Counted from the first letter of the stretch, positions 13,179 to 24,109 are shown. The stretch: 64,000 nt of DNA from Prosopocoilus inquinatus (GCA_036172665.1 CM069874.1:51876707-51940706), one strand, 5' to 3'. Numbers and translations are program-made. Notes: a model not told the origin generated them from the letters alone.

Positions 13179-14736
13179 TAATAATAATTCTAGACGCAAG
13201 TTCATATAAAAAATAAAAAACAAAAACGGAGACATTTTCAAGTTGAAATAAAACATACTGTATATTATGACATACTGTATATTATGACGTAGGTCTTTTA
13301 AATGAACATCGCAGACTAATAATGCGCTGCGAATGAGTATTTCTAATTATTTTCAGGATTTAATTAAATTTGAATTAGCTCTCTCCCTACATTTAATTCT
13401 GTAATCAGTTTATTTTCAAGAAAGGTAATTACGAAACAAAATCTCGTCATAATTTTATAATACAAACATTAAACATTATGGCAAAGTTTCCTAGTTTACG
13501 ATTCGATTTCAGGTATTAATTTTCTCAAAAATTAAATATACAGTAAATTTTTTTTTAGCGGGATGCCAGGTATTTGTCAGTTTTGTCTCTATTTATTTCT
13601 ATTTTACTCTTACTTATTATACCTACACGTTCCGCAGAAACTTCGAAGACCTACCCATACATATATTTAATTAATTATGTATGCAAGATAGTTTAACTCT
13701 ACTTATGAAATAAAATATGTTTAATAATATCATGATTATAATACTAAACAAGATTCTAGCTTACTAGTTAATCGATCAACTTTGGATGAGAATGATCTTG
13801 TGTAATTAAATATTTTTCACGTTGAATCAGCACATTGATTTTTAAGACCTTTACATACTAATAAATTGCTACATTTATCTTTTGTTTACTTCCTATTAAT
13901 ATACACATTTATCATAAATAAGTTCTGTTTTGTAACTAAGTGTAACGTGTTAATGTCTTGCAGAATACTATTTAATACGTTACTTCAAAATTCAAAATTT
14001 TATTCGCAACATTTCTTAATTGGTAGTGACAACATTGCAAGGCATTCATTGCCATATTCTTTTCAAAATTAAACGTAACACCACATACACTGCATGTCTA
14101 GGGATATAATTTATACCTACACACCTATATTTTATTTATATTGTTGATGTCTGATTATGTCTTCTTTTCTGAAGTTGTCTTTTATGAATTTTTGTTTTTT
14201 GTTTACGTCGACTAAAAATTTAAATTTCAGCATTTTCATAAGCAATGCATGGATTGTGTTATAAGCAACATTTATTCCATTTACTGTATAATTACTCTAG
14301 AAACCAGTAATTCATAATATTAATAATAAAACATAACATTAAAACATGCACAAGGTGTTAAAATTCTTTTGTAATATTTTAATTTTTAAATATTTTCAGT
14401 AACGCCAAACACAATCATTTATTAGGTAAACATCTTAAAAAAGAAATACAAATGAATTCTGTATTTGAAATACACGCTTTTGTTCAATACTTGTCTCGGC
14501 TTTTTCAAACAGTTTCACATGCAATTTTAAGTGTTCACTCAAATGAATAAAAGTATTACATTATCGATTTTTAAAAGTGCTGTCTGTACTGGTTTCAAAT
14601 AACTAATGCACTGCAATAATTTGAAAAGTATTATAATCGTCTTATTTAAATCAGCTGCTTCGGAAAAGTAGGTAAAGAATATTTATGCAAACTATACTAA
14701 TTTGATTTTTGGGTAGTTCTTGCTCGTTAGAATTGC
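13179..14736. other. Non-coding, no gene seen
   Basis: Very AT-rich. It holds a short tandem duplication (ACATACTGTATATTATG, twice, about 13255-13287). The ORF at 13866-14072 has no recognisable features. Confidence 0.4.
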
Positions 14737-14949
14737 AGAGAATAAGAAACGAATAAAAAAACGAGCTAAAAGAGTAATTTATTGACTTACTTGATGTTTC
14801 GCAAATATAATTATTTGCTTTATCAAAAGTTATATTTCCGTTATTCACTTTAGATACAGCAAAAAATTATATTTCGGAAACGTTAAGTAAGTCAATAAAA
14901 TACTCTTTTAGCTCGTTTTAAAAAGCTTTTTTATTTGTTTTATATTCTC
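14737..14949. repeat. Inverted-repeat element
   Basis: Arms around 14755-14809 and 14867-14923 are reverse complements (AACGAGCTAAAAGAGTA against TACTCTTTTAGCTCGTT), with weaker similarity outward to 14737 and 14949. A 17-nt direct repeat (CTATACTAATTTGATTT) lies at 14692-14708 and 14949-14965. It may be a duplicated target, although the left copy is not flush with the arm. Confidence 0.7.
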
Positions 14950-14965
14950 TATACTAATTTGATTT

Positions 14966-15894
14966 ATAATAGTTTCACGGTGGCTTTCACAAAAAAATTA
15001 ATTGTTAATCAGCGATTAATTTACTTCTCTTAAGGAACTTCACTGGACGAAATTTGAAACGGATTTGAAATATTGTTTCGCCCAACCAATCACAGGCTTT
15101 AATCACGCTGTTAAATTAATCAGTGATTAAATAATTTTTGTGGGCGTCAGGGTTATAAAATTTATTAGCAAAATAAATTTATTATCTAAGTAAACAGAAA
15201 AAGAATACAATAGCACTCTTCCATGATTACTTTCTCTCACTCTACATAAAATTTATTTATATTGTGTTACATTTGGTTCTCGCCATCGTCAGAGCGAGAA
15301 TTCAAATCCGTAAGAATACAACAAAACAAATAATCATGAAAATAGAAAGTCAAACTACACAAAAGCATAAGGGATATAAATTCAGGAGTGTAAAATATTA
15401 AAAAAAAATTCATTGTCATTACTTCTTAATAAACATTTTAGCAACGAACACTAATCCAATAGAATAAATAACAGTAGCTTTACTAAAAAAAAAAAAAACT
15501 ACGTATAATAATTTTCATCGGGTAAGAAAGTCTCTCGTTTGGTAAGATCTGATAGATTTATTGTTTAAATGCAGAGGTTCCGGAGATATCTGATTTATTT
15601 TATTGAAAAACCGCACAAAATATTTGAGATTTTCTTTAGGATGTAATAGCCTCTGCAGTTCGTTTTTTTGTCATTCGAAAACCTATAAGTATATTTTTTT
15701 GCACTGATATTTCATTGTTGAAGAAAAAAGGCAAAACAGTTATTCAACATTTTAACTGTTATTTATAATTGGGTTCGTATAGTTAAGTCGGAAGGATTTT
15801 CTTTGTTCGCACTTTTTAAAATATATTTCGTTGTCATTGTGTTTTCTACACATTTTGTCATTTTAATGCCATCATAAAACAATTAGAAAAAGCA
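14966..15894. other. opa intron, 5' part; no exon seen
   Basis: On the minus strand this follows the splice donor of opa exon 1. It contains AT-rich sequence, a poly-A run at 15484-15498 and no sequence encoding zinc fingers 4-5. Confidence 0.6.
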
Positions 15895-15915
15895 TTATCC
15901 ATTCGAAAGCAAAGA

Positions 15916-15921
15916 CTTACC
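15916..15921 (-). other. opa: Splice donor of opa exon 1
   Basis: Minus-strand G|GTAAG(T) immediately after the HTG of the finger 3-4 linker. Continuing the ORF past it adds only non-conserved residues (KSLLSNG) and a stop, which supports splicing here. Confidence 0.9.
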
Positions 15922-16713
15922 AGTGTGTGTTCTTTTGTGTATTTTCAAATTTTCACTTCTAGCAAACACTTTCCCACAGCCATGAAACGGGCATGGAAAC
16001 GGTTTTTCCCCGGTGTGCACCCGGATATGATTAACCAGTTTATACTTGGCCTTAAAAGGCCGGCCGTTCCTCGAACAGTTCTGCCAAAAACAGGCGTGCG
16101 TGGTGCATTCGGGCCCGCCGACGTGCTCCACTGTCAAATGCGTTACGATCTCGTGCATGCTGGTGAAGTGCTTTCCGCAGGTCTTCCTGGGAGGTGGCTG
16201 ATCGGGGTCCACCCACAGGCACTGCATTTCCTGCTTAATAGGCTGTCGCATATACCGAAAAAATGCACCGTGAACATTACCGGGGTGATGAGGCATGCCC
16301 ATGTGGTGGTTCAGGTATTGGTGGTGATTTGGTTGGGCATATGCGTGATGGTCTGTCCTAGAGTACAACATCTGATGGTGAGGTGGTAGATGGTGTTGAT
16401 GTGGAGTCATATCACTATGGTGGTGAAACAAAACAGGATCACTGGGTGCTGTTTGTGCCGTCGGAAAATCATGGTGATCTCTTCTTAACAAGAAATCTCT
16501 CGCGGCGTATCCCGCGTGAGGATTTAAATGTCCCATGTGCCCATAGTTTGTCTGAAAGTGGTGATTTTGTGCCCCTTCGGGAGCCGTCATAGCCGCCGCC
16601 GGGTTTTGATGGGGCGAAGGAATCGTCGCACCACCCCCATTATGCCCGGGGCTCATCTTAATACCGTACGTGGATAAATGATGATGGGGTCCGTCCATAA
16701 ACGCGTTAATCAT
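15921..16713 (-). CDS. opa: odd-paired/ZIC transcription factor, first coding exon
   Basis: Nuclear C2H2 zinc-finger DNA-binding protein of the ZIC/GLI superfamily; in insects opa acts in segmentation (pair-rule to segment-polarity timing). The exon encodes 264 residues plus one base. Visible in order: [17 protein letters not shown] start; ZOC motif ARDFLLRRD at about 71-79; a His/Pro-rich stretch at about 96-143; the ZF-NC region before finger 1 (about 150-165); finger 1 with the ZIC-type long loop (C165, C179, H192, H197); finger 2 (C208, C213, H229, H233); finger 3 (C241, C246, H259, H263). The ATG has an AAAA upstream context and an in-frame TGA seven codons upstream, which fixes the start. 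The exon ends ACTG|GTAAGT (donor at 15920-15916), phase 1 in the finger 3-4 linker, an intron position I recall as conserved in ZIC genes. Fingers 4-5 are not in the window. No frame damage. Confidence 0.96.
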
Positions 16714-17131
16714 TTTTAACCACGGTTTTAATCAACACTCAACACACTCAAAAAAAAAAAACAACCAGACGAAACGGTTCATACTAAAACAACAAGACAG
16801 TTCATGTTCTGCTGTTGTGTCACTGAAAAGTCTCTTTCACATTAAACATGCCGACGAGTGTGAAAGACGAAAATCTGTCTATTTTTGTTCATCAGAGTCA
16901 CACAAAACAAATATTTGACCTATTCTCGCCGAGTTCACAGCTTGACTGAGACGCACAGTAGGCCATGCTTGGGATCCTGCAGGACGACGGGGAACGCTCG
17001 TGCCCGATTGGTCGTCGTGAGGACCCCTGGTATTGGCCCGCTGCGTGCTGAAGGATTACTGGGAAATTCTGTTGGTTCTCGCTGGGCCAATGCCCGTAGG
17101 GGGTGGCGCACGATGACACGTTGTACTTGTT
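16714..17131 (-). other. opa: Probable opa 5' untranslated leader
   Basis: About 418 nt between the candidate initiator and the ATG, GC-richer than the surroundings at 16930-17120. It contains a 73-codon upstream ORF (17119-16898) that starts about 12 nt after the candidate start site and resembles no known protein. An unseen intron in the leader cannot be ruled out. Confidence 0.5.
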
Positions 17132-17160
17132 GATTTTAAGGTGTTAATTTTTAGTTTATA
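17127..17160 (-). promoter_or_regulatory. opa: Candidate opa core promoter (TATA plus initiator)
   Basis: Minus-strand TATAAA at 17160-17155 precedes TCA at 17133-17131, which places the A at +29 relative to the first T of TATAAA, a normal TATA-to-start spacing. No clear DPE at +28. The prediction is from spacing and motifs only. Confidence 0.45.
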
Positions 17161-18002
17161 ACAATTTTTAACACTAGCAACAGCCTTAAATGGTACAGCC
17201 GCAATCACTTTCACTTGTTGAAGACTCTTGTTCAGCTACCGCGGGAAATTCCAACGGAAATTTGCACTTTCAGTTTCTTGCATTACACGAGAATTCGACT
17301 AGTTCTTTCAATTTTATTGGATATATATTTTATGAAACTTCGGTCAGTTTTATTCTATTTCACGAACCACCAGGTGAACAATGGAATTCATAACTAGATG
17401 CGGCTGTGATTGGTACTATTTTATGCTGTGTGGTTGGATACAATGAGAAATAAGTAATAAGTTGACAATTGTCATATTTGAGGTTATGCTCATGCTTTAT
17501 ACAATCTTTATTTTCTTAGTTTATTTTGTATGGATGCTGGTTTAAACCCTTCTTTAGAATATTAGGGAGGGTTCCACCAGAAAATCCGTTTATTATCGTT
17601 TAAAAAAATATATGTCACAATTCTGACGCTTCAAATTTTTAATTTCACACTGCAAGCCTGTGTTGCCAACTTTTTGGAAAATATCACAACCTGCTCTAAT
17701 TATAAATTCCGCGTATCGTACGGTAGTTTGTGAAAATTATACATTTTATTAAAGGGTCCTAATACACTTGAAATAGAGTAATTTCAGCATTACTTCTCAT
17801 TGCTAAAGCCCGGATTTTTAGGCGCTTAAAAGGACTGAGTTCGGCTGGCAAATAGACATTTAAGGTCTAAGAGCGGCCTAGAAAAATGTTGAGGCGTTTA
17901 ATAAATTTATGCTCCCATCGTTTTATAATTAAAGGTAACATATTTTACGTAGTGACAAAAGAGTTTACCTATTTATTAAAAAAAGGATAGTTTAAACTAT
18001 TT
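17161..18002. other. opa 5' flank, no gene seen
   Basis: Non-repetitive-looking, AT-rich sequence directly upstream of the candidate promoter. It may contain proximal regulatory sites, but I cannot point to specific ones. Short ORFs at 17190-17397 match nothing. Confidence 0.4.
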
Positions 18003-18200
18003 TAATAGCTTTTAGAAAATTTTTTGTGCAAATCGTTTTTGATTGCAGTGAAAACCTCGAGCAGCCTCTGGACAGCTGTTTCAGCCCTGCTTGGTGCTTC
18101 TTCAGCAGAGACGTAGCTCGACATTCCCACTGCAAACAAAACGACTTGCCCAATTTATTCGCAATTGCGATGTAAGAGTGATGAACAGATAAAATAGCGA
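18003..18200 (-). mobile_element. Penelope-like pLTR fragment, hammerhead family 1 copy
   Basis: Minus-strand copy of the sequence at about 58060-58265: the blocks TTGCAGTGGGAA, the ribozyme, and CACTGCAATCAAAAACGA are shared. It lies about 0.9 kb upstream of the candidate opa promoter. No polymerase is attached. Confidence 0.75.
18057..18121 (-). ncRNA. Hammerhead self-cleaving ribozyme motif, family 1
   Basis: Core CTGAAGA, stem II AGCAC/GGGCT (one mismatch), GAAA, a loopless stem III made from the palindrome ACAGCTGT, cleavage base C, then CAGAG pairing with CTCTG. An internal loop and a second 6-bp helix (TCGAGC/GCTCGA) complete an open type I stem I. Conserved core residues are intact. 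Confidence 0.8.
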
Positions 18201-19368
18201 TAACTTATTTTAATAGCAACAAAATTTTTTGTTGTAAAATTATTATTGAAGTTATAAATAAGTTATAAATCAGGCACAGGTACACTGTAAAAAATAGGAT
18301 TAAAATTACAGCGATAAGCACTGTAATGTTACAGTGATAAGTACGGTAAAATTAGTAATAGTAATAAAGTACACTTTATTTTCGAGTAAAATCACATTCG
18401 ATTTGTGAAAACATACTGACTTGTGCAGTACATTACTTCCTGTTACGTGTAATTTTACAGCGATAATCGCGGATGATTCAGATGCCACTAATACCACAGA
18501 TTAACCAGATACGACACTTGGCGGCGGTACCTTTGATGTTGAAGATTAAATATTTTGACCTTCCACCATTTGGAGATGGGTGTTCCTAACTTCATCACAG
18601 TGGAACATTTTTAAAAATTGTAGAAGTGTGCCATTAAATATGAGGGTGTATGTCACCTAATTGTCAGCCTCATATCTCGTCTGTCTCATTTGCGCGTAAA
18701 ACGGAGAGAAAAGGATAAGAAAGTTTCATTTTTTTTTTTAATCAACAACTATTTTGAGTTTAGTCGCACACTTGCCTGTAGCACAATTGAAATTATTTTG
18801 TTAATAAATGCTGATAATACCTTGGTAAATTTAACAATAAAAACAAAGTAATCTAAGCTCTACCAAATAATTAGTAAATAACCTGTAGTCGCTAACTCCC
18901 ATTTCAAAATGGTGGATGTCGTTTAGGTGGAAATGTAGTGTCGCATTTCGTATATTAAAAAAAATATATATTTTGAAAACCCATGTACATATTTAAAGAA
19001 CATACTGAAAGTAGGCTTATCTAATGCGTGAAATATTTATTCCGAATCAATTTCTGATTAGTTCTTTCAAAGAAACGAACCAATAAAAAGCAATCCAAAA
19101 GAAATATTTTATGTACCTGGAAATCCCAGGCTGGAATGCTTCTGGACGAAGCTTAATACAATACGTCGATAGGAACGAAAAATTAAAAAAAAAAATGCAT
19201 GAAAATTTCTATGGTGCGCAGTCAACGTGGACACCAATACACAACATTTTTGATAATATAATTGTAAAGCGAAGTCTTTCTAAGATTCTTTTTATTTTCT
19301 TCACTCACGACCGGTTTCGTCGTCTTATCAACATTTTCAAGTGTAAAATCAATTCTTGTTTATAAACA
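18201..19368. other. Non-coding, no gene seen
   Basis: AT-rich. A degenerate hammerhead-like segment lies on the minus strand near 19297-19341 (CGACGAAACCGGTCGTGAG with a palindromic stem III), but the CUGANGA box is not intact. Confidence 0.4.
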
Positions 19369-20200
19369 TTAATTGTTGTAAAAATTTACTTAAAGTAGAA
19401 GTAATTTTATTGTATAATATGTATGTATAAGAAATTTAATGCAGTATATGTTTGTTCTGTGTATGACATTTCTAATGTAGACAGAACTTTCGTAATTTTT
19501 TTATATAATATAAAAATGTATATGTGTTGCCAAAACCTATAGAACCTTGAGTAATTATTTTCAAGAGCTACAAGTTTACATCTGCAAATGAAATATTGCA
19601 CACATCTGTGGACGAGCGGAGCTTTTACAGCGAGCGTTAATGCTTTAAAATGTTTTGGAAAGCAAGTAAATATTTTCACAAAAACATAATTTCAAAAAAA
19701 TAATTATACCGGCTGTTTCAAATTGTGATAGAAAAAAAAATGCTTGTTGAGTACACATATTGAACTGTATGTTCTGATTTTTTTAAATTAATAATAATTG
19801 TTGTTCGGGTTGCTCAAAACTTATTCTTCGTCTTGACTTTTTCTGACAAACTAAAAGTGAAGTGCAAAGAATAACTTTTCTATTTATTGTTAGCAATTAT
19901 AAATTTTAATTAATTTCAACTTATTATGAAAACATCCACAGATGTCCGCTCCGCTCGTCCACAGATGTGTGCAATATTTCATTTGCAGATGTAAACTTAT
20001 AGCTCTTGAAAATAATTACTCAAGGTTTTATAGGTTTTGGCAACACATATACATTTTTATATCATATAAAAAAATTACGAAGGTTCTGTCTACATTAGAA
20101 ATGTCATACACAGAACAAACACATACTGCATTATTTTCTTATACATACATATTATACAATAAAATTATTTCTACTTTAAGTAAATTTTTACAACAATTCT
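19369..20200. repeat. Long inverted repeat, about 262-bp arms
   Basis: 19369-19630 and 19938-20200 are reverse complements with few differences, and both arms can be read as similar meaningless peptides. The spacer (about 307 bp) includes a transposon end (CCGGCTGTTTCAAATTG at 19709-19725) and a segment that recurs inverted at about 21697-21920. Probably a foldback or nested MITE. Confidence 0.8.
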
Positions 20201-20248
20201 ATCGAACAGAATAATAAAAAGACATAAGTTGTATTTAAAAAATCGAAA

Positions 20249-20285
20249 CTGATGATGGTCGCGGAAAGACGAAACGTTTGTCTTC
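20249..20285 (+). ncRNA. Hammerhead-like motif, weak
   Basis: CTGATGA at 20249-20255, a 3-bp stem GTC/GAC, GAAA at 20271-20274, then CGTT. Core boxes are present, but stem II is short and stem I pairing is poor, so activity is doubtful. Confidence 0.35.
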
Positions 20286-20563
20286 AATTCTGTTACTCCT
20301 ATTCGAAGCAGAATCAAAAAGTGCCTGTAGAAAGTTAAATCAGAATTTCCAAATTATTCCAAAAGAGATACAGAGAGAAAAAGAAAATCAATTTTTTACA
20401 TTTTTATTAATAACTCAAGAAGAAATAAGAATAAAATCATTCTCTCAATGGATACGAATTAGGCATCAATTCGTGCAACTTTTCTTCCATTTAACCGAAT
20501 TTGTATCTCTTACGGTTTAGAAGATCCCTTCAGTGCACACCCAATTTGAAACAGCCGATATAT
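20285..20563. repeat. Half copy of the 45.8-kb foldback family
   Basis: Closely matches the right half of the palindromic element at 45801-46297 (CGAAGCAGAATCAAAAAGTG through CACCCAATTTGAAACAGCCG). Its outer end mirrors the left end at 19706, so 19706-20563 may be one rearranged element. Confidence 0.75.
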
Positions 20564-20689
20564 AGAGCGTCTCAGAAAAACTATTCCTAACTTTCAGAAG
20601 TATAAGAGGGCATGTAATTAAGCTACTTTTATTACAACATCAACATTAGAAATCGCGGTCTTTTGTCAATATCCAATCACCGACTGGAA

Positions 20690-21174
20690 TTCTTTAAGCG
20701 TTGTTTTAGATACAAAATAGTTGATGTTGTGAACGACCTGCCAAGAGGATTTCTTCAGTTGTCTCCTTCATTATTCAAGAAGAAACTTAAATTAAGATTG
20801 CTCAGTTATTAACTACTGTTGTCAATTATGGAACTTATTTTTTTCCTTTCTTTTCTTTTCCTTCCTTTTGTTTTCTCTTTTTTTTTCTCTTTTACCTTTT
20901 CTCTCCTTTTCTTTTCTTCTACATTCTCATTTTTTTTTGTTCTTCTTAGAATAAATTCTTTTTTGATTATTTTTGTATCCACGCCCCTGATATTAGCGTA
21001 TTATCAGCCTTACTTGAGCGTCTTGTTTTTTTTTTCTTTTCTTTTTTTTAAGGTCTTGGTGGTAGATCAGGGATCTGACTTTTGTCAGCTCGTCTGAACC
21101 TTGACCTTTTAAGCATGAGAATTTATTTGCACAATTATTGAATGTCTGTAGTATAATTCATGCTTAATAAACTC

Positions 21175-21206
<32 letters not shown>
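20690..21206 (+). mobile_element. LINE 3' end with (ATT)n tail
   Basis: A short block typical of LINE polymerase C-termini (NDLPRGFLQLSPSLFKKKL) is followed by a T-rich 3' region and a tail of about ten ATT repeats (21173-21206). Only the 3' end was inserted, consistent with 5' truncation during target-primed reverse transcription. It is a different copy and strand from the 1.3-2.5 kb fragment. Confidence 0.65.
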
Positions 21207-21208
<2 letters not shown>

Positions 21209-22220
21209 AAAGTTGTGGCCGGAAATGGTTCCTCGTCAAATTAAAATGAAATAAAAAAAATGAAGACTAAAAATAGTCAGTGCAAAAAACAACTTTTCTA
21301 TTTATTTCCAGCAACTACAAGATTTTAATTAATTTTAACTTATTATGAAAACATGACAAATTATAAAAAGAATAAATAATAATATATCTTCTGTAGGGCT
21401 GTTGTTGCATAGACTATCGATTTTATATGACCATAAATAAAGAAATTATATAATAACAATAATAATAAATTTAAAAAACAAAAAAAAAATTTAATTTGGC
21501 AGAAAGTTGGTAAACTTGGTAAATCGCATTACCTATCAACTCAGAAGACAAATTAGTGGCTAGAATTATTCTTGCGTTTGATACCATTCGCAATCCTCCC
21601 CAGCTATTTAGAAGAATTCGTCAATCAATTATACGTCGTTATAACTTATGTATTTAAAATAGAGGCCATAATTTTGTAAAGTTTTTACAATTTTTCATAT
21701 TTTCATAATAAGTTGAAATTAATTAAAATTTTATAGTTGCTAAAAATATATAGAAAAGTGATTCTTTGCACTTCACTTTTAGTTTGTCAGAAAAAATCAC
21801 GACGAAGAATAAATTGTAAGCAACCCAAACAACAATTATTATTAATTTATAAAAATCAGTACTTACAGTTCAACATGTGCACTCAACAAGCAAATTTTTT
21901 TCTATCAGATCAATTATATGAAAAAAACGAAAATTGAAAAAACTTCCATATGTTAAGTAGATATGGGCACACACTGTATGTACAATTCATTTTCCTTTAA
22001 AGCGGCCAGAACCACCATGGCAGAGCAACTTTTAGTAATTTCTGTTAAGTCGCTTGTTAACCACTCAGCTGCAGTTAAAGATTCAAAAAATAAAATAAAC
22101 GCATAGTAAAATTTACCTCTACTCAAAATGCACGAAATTTCTGAAAGGATTAGGAAAAATGCAACAATAATAGCGTCAATTTTGCAGTTGATTTTAATCA
22201 ACGTACCACGAGGTTTTACC
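21207..22220. repeat. Repeat-derived non-coding stretch
   Basis: 21270-21345 and 21700-21778 are inverted copies (TTTTAATTAATTTTAACTTATTATG-type core), and 21697-21920 is also the inverse of 19735-19938. No gene recognised; the ORF at 21953-22222 is unremarkable. Confidence 0.6.
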
Positions 22221-22495
22221 ACATTGATAAAAATCTGAAGTTATTTCTAACACTTTTTCGGTGATTTCTCGCGTCCATCCGTTTGTGGAGTTAAAAAAGA
22301 CGGAGTCGTAATGTAAAAAGTAGGAGTAGAGCTTATTCTTGTTGGAGTTAACTCTCTTTTAGACACAATTTAGTCGGGAAAAGACAACAATAACACCAAA
22401 TTAGATAAGGATTAACAATTTTTCAGGTTAAATTTTATCCACATTTAACACCGATTAGGCGGATTACCATTAATCCCAAAAATTTTATTTGTGCA
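22221..22495 (+). repeat. MITE family copy C
   Basis: Same family and orientation as copy A (10810-11059), with shared blocks AGACGGAGTCG, GACACAATTTAGTCGGGAAA and ATTTAACACCGATTAGGCG. Confidence 0.7.
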
Positions 22496-22859
22496 CCAAT
22501 TTTCTTATCTTTAAGACCTCTACGCAAGACTGTTCCCTTTAAAATAAACTTGAAGGTTTAAGCGGTTGTTTCCATAGTACTGTGTCACGATTTCTTTCAC
22601 TGATGCTTTCTTTGTTCCTGCAAAATTATAATCACTTTCTGCAAGAAAAGGCGAAGATTTGATAGAGAAAAGGATTAGTTACGCGGATCATCCATCGGGA
22701 AGCTAGAAGAAAATTCTTGCTTTCATTGAATTTCTTCTGAACTTAAAGTTTTCCTTGTTTTGGCGAAAATAACAGCAGAAATAAACATATTCATTTTATT
22801 AAAGATAGAAATAAAAACTTCGTCGATTCCTTTTACTGAATCGTTTACTCACGAAGTAA

Positions 22860-23160
22860 TTTCAATTCCTGTTTAATAGCCGTCCTCCGCAAATTCTAAT
22901 CAATTCAAATTGATTTAAAAATCGTTGGCGATCATTGAGAAAGAAGTAATTGAGTTCCTTCTCCATTATACCCTACTGATCGAGTTGGTTTTTACAATCA
23001 GTATTCAGTTTCATAAGATTTCATACATATTTTTAATTTTGAGGTTATGTTCGTTTAATTTTAAAATATTAACTTTCTCTTCGCTTTAAAATCAGTTGGA
23101 GAGTTCAAAATCAAATCAATTTGATTTTAGATGAAACGAATTTAAATGGAGGACGGCGAA
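22860..23160. repeat. Inverted-repeat element around 22.86-23.16 kb
   Basis: GCCGTCCTCC near 22879-22890 and GGAGGACGGC near 23148-23157 are inverted, with AATCAATTCAAATTGATTT against AAATCAATTTGATTT farther in. Probably a MITE; the exact ends are unclear. Confidence 0.5.
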
Positions 23161-23295
23161 ACCAACAATAGTAATTGATTCGAACTATTGCCAGAACTTA
23201 AAGAAGAAATAATTTAACAACATAGAAAAAGTTATTAGAAGTGTTCTTGCAATGGACATTATCTGCATAATTTCACCGTTGTCCTTCTGACTTTC

Positions 23296-23710
23296 GCAGG
23301 GGTATACAGTCGCACATACTAATAATAATACTTTAAAACGTTTACTGGCAAACCCTAAAGACAAAATTGAACCAAATCAGAAATCGGGAATCTATGAAAT
23401 ATCTTGTCAAGGGTGTACTAAAAAATATGTTGGGCAAACAAAAAGAAATATACTGACACGTTTTAAAGGACACTTAGCTCATTTAAAGTACAATAGAATT
23501 GAAAAATCCAGTGTTGCCCAACATATTTTTGACACCAGTCATAAAATAGATTTAAACAATCTTAGGTTAGTAAAAGCAACGTCAAGCAACAGGGAATTAG
23601 GCGGGTTTGAAACCATTTTTATATACAAAAATAAGAGAGATTTAATGAATACCGATCATGGACCTTTGGTAGGTTCCGTGTTGCTTGACTTGGTTGACGC
23701 AATTCGGTGA
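23296..23710 (+). pseudogene. GIY-YIG endonuclease domain of a Penelope-like element (truncated)
   Basis: In the family this domain nicks target DNA for reverse transcription. The open frame, without its own ATG, reads YTVAHTNNNTLKRLLANP, then GIYEISC-x2-C followed by KKYVGQTKRN (the two halves of the GIY-YIG fold), then RFKGHLAHLK, the C-terminal histidine block SSVAQHIFDTSH, and a Penelope-type end (FETIFIYKNKRDLMN, then GPLVGSVLLDL) before TGA at about 23708-23710. The domain itself is uninterrupted over about 135 codons, but the upstream frame begins after a TGA, so the polymerase part is lost. Too short to be functional alone. Confidence 0.85.
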
Positions 23711-23815
23711 GACGCTCGCTTTAGAGAGCACGCTTCATTGGAGCGGAACGAATTAGTATATAAGATAGCGATAGGCATGACACAGTCACTTCTCTTGTGA
23801 TGAAGAAGTCGGCAT

Positions 23816-23856
23816 CTACTGAAGATAGCAGCATAGCTGCCGAAATACGTATCTAG
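23816..23856 (+). ncRNA. Hammerhead ribozyme motif, family 3
   Basis: CTGAAGA at 23819-23825, stem II GCAGC/GCTGC (loop ATA), GAAA at 23842-23845, a palindromic loopless stem III ATACGTAT, cleavage base C at 23853, then TAG pairing with CTA. Unpaired TA opposite C next to the core and only 3 bp of stem I weaken it. Located about 105 nt after the GIY-YIG stop, in the expected 3' terminal region. Confidence 0.6.
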
Positions 23857-24109
23857 TTTTTAAACAAATTTTTTTTGTGGTTAGGAGGTTAAATCCTATT
23901 TCTTTGTACTACAAACCACAGTCTCCAATACATTTTAATACAGTATATCAGTTAATAATCAAATGAATTGAATTTTTGAATTTTTACTAATTAATGTACA
24001 GATTCACTCGTTCATGTTTTGCAATGGCTGTGTTCAAATTGAAGAAATAATTTTTAAGTTACTTTATTAGTTTGAATGCAGCTTTAAACAATTCATCTTG
24101 CTATTTAGA

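Larger units (their letters stand above)
23281..23880 (+). mobile_element. Penelope-like retroelement 3' fragment
   Basis: A 5'-truncated element consisting of the GIY-YIG endonuclease C-terminus (about 23296-23710) and its 3' terminal region with a hammerhead motif. The reverse transcriptase is absent. It is distinct in sequence from the fragments at 39.5 and 58.8 kb. Confidence 0.85.

Noticed and set aside
15925..16389. 154-codon plus-strand ORF opposite opa
   Set aside because: It is the antisense shadow of the opa zinc-finger exon. The minus-strand frame has the conserved domains and the splice donor.
19297..19341. Hammerhead ribozyme on the minus strand
   Set aside because: GAAACCGGTC fits a loopless stem III, but the CUGANGA box is changed and stem II does not form.
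19407..20214. Two similar about 90-codon ORFs (19407-19679 minus, 19942-20214 plus)
   Set aside because: They resemble each other only because they lie in the two arms of an inverted repeat. No domain or coding signature.
20819..21097. 92-codon Phe/Leu/Ser-rich ORF like a membrane protein
   Set aside because: It is translation of the pyrimidine-rich 3' region of a LINE.
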